From: Klebsiella sp. BIGb0138
Lineage (GTDB): Bacteria; Pseudomonadota; Gammaproteobacteria; Enterobacterales; Enterobacteriaceae
DNA length: 64,000 nt
NCBI RefSeq assembly: GCF_004342285.1
Contig: NZ_SMCV01000001.1
Span: forward strand, 372,001-436,000
Reading direction: 5' to 3'
Made by a program: the position numbers and the translations under genes. This document shows positions 8,744 through 16,584 of the stretch, in pieces. Under the pieces are notes generated by a model. That model was given only the letters and a program-made list of their open reading frames with translations, made no database searches and was not told where the DNA came from. Positions within the stretch are counted from its first letter, which is position 1. Each line of letters begins with the position of its first letter.

Positions 8744-9673
8744 ATGGCTACTTTACTCCTTGTCGAACATGATAATAACCAGCTCAACGCGGTGACCAGA
8801 AACGCGGTCAGCGCCGCCCGGGAGCTGGGTGGCGAGGTGACCCTGCTGGTGGCGGGCGAAAACTGCCGCGCGGTGGCGGAACAGGCGGCGCGCATTGCGG
8901 GGGTGGCGAAGGTGCTGCTGGCCGACGATAGCGCCTGTAAAAATCAGCTGGCCGAAAACGTCGCCGCGCTGATCTTCTCGCTTCGCGAGAGTTACAGCCA
9001 TATCCTCGCCGTCGCCGGTTCAAACGGCAAAAACATCCTGCCGCGCGTGGCCGCCCTCGCCGACGTCGCGCAAATCTCCGACGTGGTTGCGGTGGTCAAC
9101 CCCAGGGTCTTCAAACGTCCCATTTATGCGGGCAGCGCAATCGCCACCGTCGAGAGTCTCGACCCCCTGGTGATCATGACCCTGCGCGCCTCCAGCTTCC
9201 CGGCGGCGCAAGAAAGCGAATCCGCCGCGCCGATTGAGCCGGTGGACGGCGTCGCTCACCAGCCGGTATCCCGCTTTATTCATGAAGAGCTGGCGCAATC
9301 CGATCGCCCGCAGCTTGCTACCGCCCGCGTGGTGGTTTCCGGCGGCCGTGCGCTGGGTAGTCGCGAAAACTTTGCCCTGATCGAACAGCTTGCCGACAAA
9401 CTGCACGGCGCCGTCGGAGCATCGCGCGCGGCGGTCGACGCAGGTATGGTCGCCAATGACCTGCAGGTCGGGCAGACCGGTAAAATTGTCGCGCCGGATC
9501 TGTATATCGCGGTGGGGATTTCCGGCGCGATTCAGCACCTGGCGGGGATGAGCAATGCCAAAGTCATCGTGGCGATCAACAGCGATGAAGAAGCGCCAAT
9601 TTTCAAAATCGCCGACTACAGCCTGGTGGGCGATCTGTTCGAGATTGTGCCGCAGCTGGTGGCGAAACTCTGA
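8744..9673 (+). CDS. etfA: Electron transfer flavoprotein alpha subunit
   Basis: FAD-carrying ETF subunit of 309 residues. The C-terminal FAD domain is typical: [45 protein letters not shown] and [14 protein letters not shown], roughly residues 195-290. It begins one base after the beta-subunit stop and is followed 36 bp later by the quinone oxidoreductase, so the three genes form a complete electron route from a flavin dehydrogenase to ubiquinone. Confidence 0.94.
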   Translation: MATLLLVEHDNNQLNAVTRNAVSAARELGGEVTLLVAGENCRAVAEQAARIAGVAKVLLADDSACKNQLAENVAALIFSLRESYSHILAVAGSNGKNILPRVAALADVAQISDVVAVVNPRVFKRPIYAGSAIATVESLDPLVIMTLRASSFPAAQESESAAPIEPVDGVAHQPVSRFIHEELAQSDRPQLATARVVVSGGRALGSRENFALIEQLADKLHGAVGASRAAVDAGMVANDLQVGQTGKIVAPDLYIAVGISGAIQHLAGMSNAKVIVAINSDEEAPIFKIADYSLVGDLFEIVPQLVAKL

Positions 9674-9709
9674 TGCGCAAGGGGCAGGCAACGAAAGATG
9701 GAGGTTACG

Positions 9710-11359
9710 GTGGAACGTGAAACGATGGAATTTGACGTCCTCATTGTCGGTGGGGGTCCCGCCGGGCTGTCGGCGGCCTGCCGGCTGATGCAGATGGCGC
9801 AGCAGGAACAACGTCAGCTGAGCGTTTGCGTGATTGAAAAAGGGGCTGAGGTTGGCGCGCATATTCTTTCCGGAGCCCTGTTCGAACCCCGGGCGCTCAA
9901 TGAGCTCTTTCCCGACTGGCAGTCCCTTGGCGCGCCGCTGAATACGCCCGTGACGCAAGATGAGCTATTGCTGCTGCGCAATGGCGAAAAAGCGTGGAAG
10001 ATCCCGGCGGCCTTTATCCCTGCCCCGATGCATAACGCAGGTAATTATGTCATCAGTCTGGGGGATTTTTGCCGCTGGCTTGCCCGCCAGGCAGAGTCGC
10101 TGGGGGTGGATATTTTCCCCGGCTTCGCCGCCGCCAGCATCCTGTATGACGATGCAGGCGCCGTCGCCGGCATCACCACCGGTGATATGGGCATTAACGC
10201 GCAGGGGGAAGAGAAGCCCGGTTTTACGCCGGGCATGAACCTGCTGGCGAAATATACGCTTTTCGCCGAAGGCTGCCGCGGCCACCTCGGCAAACAGCTG
10301 ATCGCCCATTATCAGCTCGACGCCGGCCGCGATCCGCAGCACTACGCGCTGGGTATTAAAGAACTGTGGGAGATCGCCCCGGAAAAAAGCCGGCCCGGTC
10401 AGGTCATCCACGCCTCGGGCTGGCCGCTTAGCGAAGGCGCGTCGGGGGGGAGTTTTCTCTACCATACGGAAAATAATCAGGCCGTGGTTGGATTGATAGT
10501 CGATCTCAACTATCGCAACCCTTATTTAAGTCCGTTCGATGAGTTTCAACGCCTGAAGCACCACCCGGCCTTTAGTGAAACCCTGAGCGGTGGGAAACGC
10601 CTCTCCTACGGCGCGCGCGCCATCACCAAAGGGGGTATGAATGCGTTACCCAAAATGCACTTTCCCGGCGGGCTGCTGATTGGCTGCGACGCGGGAACGC
10701 TCAACTTCGCCAAAATTAAAGGTAGCCACACGGCGATGAAAAGCGGCATGCTGGCCGCTGAATCGGTCTATCGGGCGCTGATACAAACCCCGGATGAAAA
10801 ACGGGACCTTGATGATTTCGCGCAGGCGTTTAGCGAATCATGGTTGGGCGAAGAGCTGCGCCAGTCGCGCAACTTTGGTCCGCTGCTGCACCGTTTTGGT
10901 ACGCTGGCAGGCGGCGCATTAAACTATATCGATCAGAACTGGTTTAAAGGCAAACTGCCGTTCACTCTGCACGACCGCAAGGCGGATCATCTGCAGCTGC
11001 GTACAGCCGAACAAAGTACGCCGGTCAACTATCCGAAGCCGGATAACCGGCTGAGCTTTGATAAGCCCTCTTCCGTGTATCTGGCGAATACATCGCACGA
11101 TGAAGATCAGCCCTGTCACCTCAGGCTAAAAGACCCCGAACTACCGATACGGGAAACGCTACCGCGTTTTGCTGAACCGGCGCAGCGGTACTGCCCGGCG
11201 GGCGTTTATGAAATTATCGCCTTAGAGGGGAAGAGCAGATTACAGATCAACGCGCAGAACTGCGTGCACTGTAAAACCTGCGACATCAAAGATCCCTTCC
11301 AGAACATCGTCTGGACGGTACCCGAAGGGGGCAGCGGCCCCAACTACCCGAATATGTGA
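9710..11359 (+). CDS. Electron transfer flavoprotein:ubiquinone oxidoreductase
   Basis: ETF-QO (about 549 residues) re-oxidises reduced ETF and passes electrons through FAD and one 4Fe-4S cluster to ubiquinone at the inner membrane. The N-terminal FAD motif is VLIVGGGPAGLSAACRL. The middle carries GCRGHLGKQL and GCDAGTLNFAKIKGSHTAMKSG. The C-terminal ferredoxin-like cysteines are in YCPAGVYE and NCVHCKTCDIKDP. ATG 9698 is in frame, but GGAGG five bases before GTG 9710 favours GTG; ATG 9725 is a further option. The enzyme is full length, so the branch appears able to work without electron carriers from elsewhere. Confidence 0.93.
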   Translation: MERETMEFDVLIVGGGPAGLSAACRLMQMAQQEQRQLSVCVIEKGAEVGAHILSGALFEPRALNELFPDWQSLGAPLNTPVTQDELLLLRNGEKAWKIPAAFIPAPMHNAGNYVISLGDFCRWLARQAESLGVDIFPGFAAASILYDDAGAVAGITTGDMGINAQGEEKPGFTPGMNLLAKYTLFAEGCRGHLGKQLIAHYQLDAGRDPQHYALGIKELWEIAPEKSRPGQVIHASGWPLSEGASGGSFLYHTENNQAVVGLIVDLNYRNPYLSPFDEFQRLKHHPAFSETLSGGKRLSYGARAITKGGMNALPKMHFPGGLLIGCDAGTLNFAKIKGSHTAMKSGMLAAESVYRALIQTPDEKRDLDDFAQAFSESWLGEELRQSRNFGPLLHRFGTLAGGALNYIDQNWFKGKLPFTLHDRKADHLQLRTAEQSTPVNYPKPDNRLSFDKPSSVYLANTSHDEDQPCHLRLKDPELPIRETLPRFAEPAQRYCPAGVYEIIALEGKSRLQINAQNCVHCKTCDIKDPFQNIVWTVPEGGSGPNYPNM

Positions 11360-11439
11360 TGTGTTATCCCCCCGGCAACGCCGGAGTTTTCTTTGCCTGC
11401 GTTCCCCCCTTCCCTGCCCCTACCCCGGTTACAGGCCCC

Positions 11440-11465
11440 AAAAAAAAGCACCCCGCCTGGGGTGC
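11440..11465 (-). terminator. Rho-independent terminator of the acyl-CoA dehydrogenase gene
   Basis: Stem GCACCCC / GGGGTGC with a four-base loop, followed on the minus strand by eight T residues (the A run at 11440-11447 on the plus strand). Confidence 0.85.
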
Positions 11466-11488
11466 CTGTTCTGCCGGGTAATCGGGGT

Positions 11489-12622
11489 TTACGCCAGCAA
11501 ATTGCGGCCGATAATCATGCGCTGAATCTGGTTAGTACCTTCATAGATTTGGGTTATCTTGGCATCGCGGTACAGGCGCTCCACTTCCACGCCGCGGATA
11601 TAGCCGCCGCCGCCAAAAATTTGCACCGCATTGCCGCTGTGCTGCACCGCGACATCGCCGGCAAAACATTTCGCCATCGAGCAGGCAATCGAAGTATCCG
11701 GCGCATCGGTGTCAATTTTATAGGCCGCGCTATGTACCAGCAGGCGAGCAGCCTCGGTGTCCCTGGCGATATCCGCCAGCATAAACTGCACGCCCTGGAA
11801 ATCAGCAATCGGTTTGCCGAACTGTTCGCGCTGTTTCGCATATTCGATCGCCGCTTCCAGCCCGGCCCGGGCAATACCTACCGCCAGTGCACCGATCCCC
11901 ACCCGCCCTTTATTCAACACGCTCATCATAATATGGAAGCCGCGGTTTTCTGGCCCCAGCAGCGCTTGCGCCGGCAGCCTGACCTGGTTGAAGTGCAGTT
12001 CGCCCACCTGAGATGAACGCTGGCCCATTTTGTGTTCTTTCGGGCCGCGGGAGACGCCGTCGCGAGAGCAATCGACAATAAAAATACTCATGCCGCGGTG
12101 ACCGGCTTCTTTATCGGTACGCGCCAGCACAAAGGCCACATCGGCGACCGGCGCATTATGGATCCACAGCTTACTTCCGTTCAGCACCCAGCCTTCTTCA
12201 GTGCGGGTAGCGGTAGTTTTAATCCCTGATACGTCGGAACCGGCCCCGGCTTCAGTAATGCAGTAGGCCCCTTTCAGCGACGCGTTCAGCAACCCCGGCA
12301 GCCATTGCGCACGCTGGGCGTCATTGCCGTATTGCGACAGCAGCGTTCCCAGCAGCTCCACCAGCCCGCACTGATCGGCAATGGAAGCATAGCCACGCGA
12401 CAGTTCTTCCATCACCACGGCGTAAGCCACCGCATCCAGTCCGACGCCGCCGTACTCTTCCGGAACGGTAATGCCGAACAGCCCCAGTTCCCCCATTTGT
12501 TGATAGATCTCTGCGGCAAAGCGCTCTTCTCTGTCCAGCTCTTCCGCCTGGGGACGAATCACTTCGTCGGCAAACTTACGGGTCATCTCGCGGATCTGTT
12601 GATGGGTTTCAGTCAAATACAT
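11489..12622 (-). CDS. Acyl-CoA dehydrogenase
   Basis: FAD-dependent acyl-CoA dehydrogenase of 377 residues, the size of short/medium-chain and branched-chain enzymes. It would convert an acyl-CoA to its 2,3-enoyl-CoA, with electrons going to ETF. The FAD/substrate signature AYCITEAGAGSDVSG is present, and the catalytic base is the glutamate of YEGTNQIQR about 17 residues from the end, as in SCAD/MCAD. AGGAGG abuts ATG 12628 with no spacing but stands six bases before ATG 12622, so the second ATG (MYLTETHQQ) is taken as the start. Monocistronic with its own operator and terminator. The substrate is unknown. Confidence 0.93.
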   Translation of the reverse strand: MYLTETHQQIREMTRKFADEVIRPQAEELDREERFAAEIYQQMGELGLFGITVPEEYGGVGLDAVAYAVVMEELSRGYASIADQCGLVELLGTLLSQYGNDAQRAQWLPGLLNASLKGAYCITEAGAGSDVSGIKTTATRTEEGWVLNGSKLWIHNAPVADVAFVLARTDKEAGHRGMSIFIVDCSRDGVSRGPKEHKMGQRSSQVGELHFNQVRLPAQALLGPENRGFHIMMSVLNKGRVGIGALAVGIARAGLEAAIEYAKQREQFGKPIADFQGVQFMLADIARDTEAARLLVHSAAYKIDTDAPDTSIACSMAKCFAGDVAVQHSGNAVQIFGGGGYIRGVEVERLYRDAKITQIYEGTNQIQRMIIGRNLLA

Positions 12623-12691
12623 GGTCATCCTCCTGCCAGCTATTAGTCATGCCGTCGGTTTTTTTACGACATCTGAACACATTAATTAAAT

Positions 12692-12703
12692 AACCAGATA
12701 GTT
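12692..12703. promoter_or_regulatory. Candidate TetR operator upstream of the acyl-CoA dehydrogenase
   Basis: AACCA-GA-TAGTT with the usual flanking T and A, 70 bp upstream of the minus-strand start. Confidence 0.65.
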
Positions 12704-12869
12704 ACTACAATGGATAGATATTGTTGTCAATCCGGTTAAAGAATTGTTGTTAACTGTGCGACAAATATCGCAGGTAAAGGCGGCCTCCCGATCAACAGAA
12801 GCCGTCCGGCTTATCACTTTAGCCGTGAGGATCTTGACTTTTTCGCGGGCAAAAAGTACACCTAAAAGT

Positions 12870-12881
12870 AACCAAATAGAT
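12870..12881. promoter_or_regulatory. Candidate TetR operator upstream of the DUF993 gene
   Basis: AACCA-AA-TAGAT, one mismatch from the consensus in the right half. It is only 19 bp before the start codon, so binding would block transcription or its start. Confidence 0.55.
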
Positions 12882-12900
12882 ACTTAACTAAGGAGTCAGC

Positions 12901-14064
12901 ATGTTTAACATTCACCTGCCTACCCCACAAGGGACTATCACCGATTATCAGCTGGTGACGACAGAAGAACGCCCTACGCTTATCACGCCCGCGTTTAACC
13001 GTATCGCCTATGCCGCCGCGCACGTGGTGATCGACCCGCAGCATCAGGGGGCGGACTGGCTGAACAACCCGCGCATTGACTGGGACGCAACGCTGGCCTA
13101 TCGCCATCATCTCTGGCGTCTGGGGTTCAATATTGCGGAAGCGATGGACACCGCGCAGCGCGGGATGGGGGTAAGCTGGGAGATTGCCAAAGAGCTGATC
13201 GTTCGTTCGCTGCAAGAGGCGCGAAGCGTACCGGGCGCCGACCTTGCCGCCGGCGTGGGTACCGATCAGCTGGAGGCGGCTCACGCCACCACGCTGGCAC
13301 AGGTTATCGCGGCCTATGAAGAGCAGATGGAACTGGTTGAACAGCATGACGGGAAAATCATCCTGATGGCCAGCCGGGCTTTAGCCAAAGTGGCAAAAAC
13401 GCCGCAGGATTATCTTGCCGTCTATAACCGCCTGCTTGAACAGAGCCAGGGTAAAATTATTCTCCACTGGCTGGGAGAGATGTTTGATCCGGCGCTGAGC
13501 GGCTACTGGGGAACGACGGATTTTGCCGCCGCTGCCGATACCGTGCTCGAGATCATCGCCAGCAACGTCGATAAAGTGGAAGGCATTAAGATTTCGCTGC
13601 TAAGTAAAGAGAAAGAGGTCGCCTTCCGCAAGCGCCTGCCGTCGCAGGTGAAAATGTACACCGGCGACGATTTCAACTATCCCGAGCTGATTGAGGGAGA
13701 GGATGGCTATTACTCACATGCGCTGTTAGGTATTTTTGACGCTATCGCCCCGGTAGCCGCGACGGCGCTCAATGAACTGGCGCAGGGCAATCGCGGGGAA
13801 TACTACCGCCTGATGAACCCCACCGTTGCCCTGTCGCGGGAAATCTTTAAGGCGCCGACGCAATATTACAAAGCGGGAATTGTGTTTCTGGCCTGGCTTA
13901 ACGGCCACCAGAATCATTTCGCAATGGCCGGCGGGATGCAGGCCGCGCGTGAGATTAGCCACTATGCCGAGATTTTCCGCCTGGCCGATCGGGCCGGTCT
14001 GCTGCAAGACCCGCAGCTGGCCACCCTGCGGATGCAAAGTCTACTGAAGGTTTACGGCCTCTGA
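12901..14064 (+). CDS. DUF993 / dihydrodipicolinate-synthase-like aldolase
   Basis: Protein of 387 residues recognisable as the DUF993 branch of the dihydrodipicolinate synthase-like TIM barrels. It has no established reaction. The likely Schiff-base lysine is Lys230 in VEGIKISLL, which suggests a class I aldolase or lyase acting on a keto acid or a similar carbonyl substrate. AAGGAG lies five bases before the ATG. It faces the sugar isomerase tail to tail with both under operator copies. DUF993 proteins are also known beside sugar isomerases in sugar-degradation clusters of other bacteria (recollection, not checked here). Either a carbon-carbon cleavage step or a hydrolase-like function is possible. 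Confidence 0.75.
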   Translation: MFNIHLPTPQGTITDYQLVTTEERPTLITPAFNRIAYAAAHVVIDPQHQGADWLNNPRIDWDATLAYRHHLWRLGFNIAEAMDTAQRGMGVSWEIAKELIVRSLQEARSVPGADLAAGVGTDQLEAAHATTLAQVIAAYEEQMELVEQHDGKIILMASRALAKVAKTPQDYLAVYNRLLEQSQGKIILHWLGEMFDPALSGYWGTTDFAAAADTVLEIIASNVDKVEGIKISLLSKEKEVAFRKRLPSQVKMYTGDDFNYPELIEGEDGYYSHALLGIFDAIAPVAATALNELAQGNRGEYYRLMNPTVALSREIFKAPTQYYKAGIVFLAWLNGHQNHFAMAGGMQAAREISHYAEIFRLADRAGLLQDPQLATLRMQSLLKVYGL

Positions 14065-14083
14065 GCATTGCGGGGCGACAGCC

Positions 14084-14113
14084 ATTTCCCAGAGCGACCG
14101 TCTCTGGGAAAAT
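14084..14113. terminator. Hairpin between convergent DUF993 and sugar isomerase genes
   Basis: ATTTCCCAGAG pairs with CTCTGGGAAAAT around a seven-base loop. The A/T flanks are short, so it is a moderate bidirectional terminator at best. Confidence 0.5.
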
Positions 14114-14119
14114 CACTTT

Positions 14120-14953
14120 CTAGCCGAATTCGCGGTGGCGTTGTTTACAGATGGTAAGTACCTCATCCGGATCCCGCTGCCACCAGTTATTCCGGGAAAA
14201 AATCTCGACTTCATGAAGACCCGTATAGCCCAGAGCCTCGATCGCCTGGCGATGGCTGCGGATATCGATGACCCCGTCCCCCATCATGCCGCGATCCAGC
14301 AACATATCCGCCGTCGGCACCAGCCAGTCGCAAATATGAAAAGCCAGCAGCCGCGCCACGCCTGCCCGTTCGATCTGCTGCTGAAACTGCGGATCCCACC
14401 AGGTATGATAGAGATCCACTGCAATCCCCAGCCCCTCGTCACCTAATTCGTCGCACAGATCGTTGGCCTGCGCCAGAGTATTCACGCAGGCGCGTTCGGC
14501 GGCGTACATCGGATGCAGGGGCTCGATCGCCAGCGGCATGCCGAGCGGGCGCGCATAGTCCAGCAGCTCGCTCAGGCCATCGCGCACCTGCCGCCTGGCG
14601 GCGGGTAAATCTTTCGACCCCGCAGGCAACCCCCCGACCACCAGCACCAGACAGGGAGCGCCAAGCTCCAGCGCTTCGTCCACCGCCCGTCGGTTATCCA
14701 GCGCTTTCTCCCGGCGTTCCTCCGGGGTGCTAGCGGGAAACATCCCGCCGCGGCAATAGCCGCTCAGCGTCAGGTCATGATGGCGAATAAGACGCGCAGA
14801 CTCTTTTAACCCCAGCGCCTGCACCTGATCCCGCCATGGCGCAATACCGCGGATCTCATGCCGGGCGCACCCTTCAATGATCTGATCGAGTTTCCATTTC
14901 TGCCGCACCGTGGCGGTATTGAGGGACAGTTTACGGCTGTCGGGTTGATTCAT
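14120..14953 (-). CDS. Sugar phosphate isomerase/epimerase family TIM barrel
   Basis: AP-endonuclease-2-type (xylose-isomerase-like) TIM barrel of 277 residues, a family of divalent-metal isomerases and epimerases acting on sugars and keto-sugars. Likely metal ligands appear in order: Glu in AIEPLHPMY, Asp and His in VDLYHTWWD, His in AFHICDW, Glu in HEVEIFS. GAGG precedes the ATG by eight bases. An operator copy lies 123 bp upstream. A sugar-handling enzyme is odd beside fatty-acid-type enzymes and suggests the substrate of the pathway is a sugar derivative or glycoside (inference). Confidence 0.8.
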   Translation of the reverse strand: MNQPDSRKLSLNTATVRQKWKLDQIIEGCARHEIRGIAPWRDQVQALGLKESARLIRHHDLTLSGYCRGGMFPASTPEERREKALDNRRAVDEALELGAPCLVLVVGGLPAGSKDLPAARRQVRDGLSELLDYARPLGMPLAIEPLHPMYAAERACVNTLAQANDLCDELGDEGLGIAVDLYHTWWDPQFQQQIERAGVARLLAFHICDWLVPTADMLLDRGMMGDGVIDIRSHRQAIEALGYTGLHEVEIFSRNNWWQRDPDEVLTICKQRHREFG

Positions 14954-15347
14954 CTCGGTGACCTCAGTAGTTTTGCCGGAAAAACGTTAAACCCAAATAA
15001 TTTAAGCAGCAATATGCTCAACAAAGCATTATAGAAATGAATATGTTGGGTAAATACGATCGCCATCACATAACCAACCAGTTAGTTACAATGATTGTAA
15101 TTTACAACCAGTGACGGGATACTGAAGGATCTCCGCCGCTAAATAAGATCGTTTGCCATTTATTATCGTCTGAGTGCGCGGCGGGTGGTCAGCGGCGGGG
15201 AATCGTGGCAGGTTACGCGGCTCCTGCAGAGTCGGTATTTGCGCCTGCTGGCAGAGAGTAAGGCGTCATTATTCACCTGTCGACTAGCCAGGTGTTTCCT
15301 GAACGTAGGTCAACGGCGGCCGCGGCGGCCGTTGACCTTTTACGCAA
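14954..15347. other. 394 bp non-coding gap between catabolic cluster and sugar-acid module
   Basis: Contains the last operator copy (15076-15087) and a GC-rich hairpin: GGTCAACGGC at 15308-15317 pairs with GCCGTTGACC at 15328-15337 and is followed by TTTT on the plus strand. No coding region was recognised. Confidence 0.6.
15076..15087. promoter_or_regulatory. Candidate TetR operator upstream of the sugar isomerase
   Basis: AACCA-GT-TAGTT inside AACCAACCAGTTAGTT, nearly identical to the perfect palindrome before the CoA-transferase. It is the last copy on this side. Confidence 0.65.
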
Positions 15348-16571
15348 TTACAAAGTCATCGGCCGCGCGGCGATAATTCGGCTGTAGGCGTATACGCAGA
15401 AGCCCCCCACAATCGCGACGCCCCCCAACACGGTAAAACCGGGGACATAAGATCCACTCCAGGATTGTAGATACTGAACGATAAACCCCGCGGTAGTCCC
15501 GCCCAGACCCGCGCCAATACCGTTGATGACTCCGGCAGCGGGCCCCACCGCCGATTTTTTCACGCTGGAGGTAATGATCGACCAGATATTCGTGGTATAG
15601 CAGCTGGTAAACCAGGCAATGGACAAGGTAATCAGCGCCAGCTTACCTGCCGGACTGTCGATAAATGGCAGCGCGATTAAAAACAGCCCCCCGGAGCCAA
15701 GCCCGCAGGCGGCAATTAATCCCCGTTTTTGTGTTTTATCGCTGTACCACGAGACGGGGATTGCCAGCAGAATGGCGAAGAAATAAGGTAGCGCGCTCGC
15801 CGCCCCCTGCGAAAAACCGCTGAACCCCAGTGAAAGCATGACCATCGGCATAAACAGCGTGATCCCCCAGAACAGCATCCCGTTAGCAAAATAGCTGAAT
15901 ACCAGCAGCAGGAATGGCGCGCCGCCGAGATCGCGGAAGCTAATTTTTCCCCCCGCGGCTTCCGCTGCCACCTCAGGTTCATCCGCTGAACTTGTTTTAT
16001 CCGGGCTGTTTTTCAGGAACGCGAGGAACATCGGAACCACAATAAAGACGCCCATCCCGCCGGTAATGTAGAACACCCATTGCCAGCCCAGATGATCGAA
16101 GATCGGAGTCAGGATGATGAAACCCAGAGTGAGCGCCAGGAACTGCCCGTAGAATTGAATCAGGTTAGTGCCGCGCGTTATTTCGTCTTTATTAAACCAG
16201 GCTCTGGCGAAGCGGAACTGCTGTGGCCAGTAAATCCCCTCGGCAATACCCAGAATAATGCGAAACGCTATCAGCAACGCCGCCGAGGAAATCCACGCCG
16301 TCATGATTTGCACGATAGACCACAATAACACCATGGTCACGATGGTGATTTTAGGATTCAGGCGATTTGTCAAAAAACCACCGAAGAAATTCGCCAGCGC
16401 GTAGCCAATCAGAAACCCGGTGAGCGCCAGACTTTTTGTTGCAGCGCCATCAATACCCAGCGTTTCCTCCATGCCTGGCAATGCGATAGAGAGATTTGAA
16501 CGATCAAGGTAGGCGACGAACAGACCAACCATTAGCGTAAAGCCAATTCTGAACCATTTCGATTTAAACAT
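15348..16571 (-). CDS. MFS transporter, anion:cation symporter family
   Basis: Twelve-helix major facilitator (407 residues) of the group that includes galactonate, glucarate and tartrate carriers. Family features: SNLSIALPGMEE after helix 1, GYALANFFGGFLTNRLNPK in the loop 2-3 region, and a central charged loop (SPDKTSSADEPEVAAEAA) between helices 6 and 7. It is 13 bp downstream of the enolase-superfamily gene, so the pair is probably one operon importing and dehydrating a sugar acid. It belongs to the LacI module rather than the TetR cluster. Confidence 0.85.
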   Translation of the reverse strand: MFKSKWFRIGFTLMVGLFVAYLDRSNLSIALPGMEETLGIDGAATKSLALTGFLIGYALANFFGGFLTNRLNPKITIVTMVLLWSIVQIMTAWISSAALLIAFRIILGIAEGIYWPQQFRFARAWFNKDEITRGTNLIQFYGQFLALTLGFIILTPIFDHLGWQWVFYITGGMGVFIVVPMFLAFLKNSPDKTSSADEPEVAAEAAGGKISFRDLGGAPFLLLVFSYFANGMLFWGITLFMPMVMLSLGFSGFSQGAASALPYFFAILLAIPVSWYSDKTQKRGLIAACGLGSGGLFLIALPFIDSPAGKLALITLSIAWFTSCYTTNIWSIITSSVKKSAVGPAAGVINGIGAGLGGTTAGFIVQYLQSWSGSYVPGFTVLGGVAIVGGFCVYAYSRIIAARPMTL

Positions 16572-16584
16572 TGTTCTCTACCTT

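Noticed and set aside
9020-9958. 312-codon minus-strand open frame across the ETF alpha and quinone oxidoreductase genes
   Set aside because: Antisense to two well-supported genes and without any known domain.
1-15100. Catabolic cluster as an integrative element
   Set aside because: No integrase, transposase, tRNA target or flanking direct repeats seen; the palindromes fit operators, not attachment sites.
15308-15337. GC-rich hairpin followed by TTTT considered as terminator of the MFS gene
   Set aside because: The T run is on the plus strand while the MFS gene is on the minus strand, and no plus-strand gene ends before it; kept only as a note in the gap entry.
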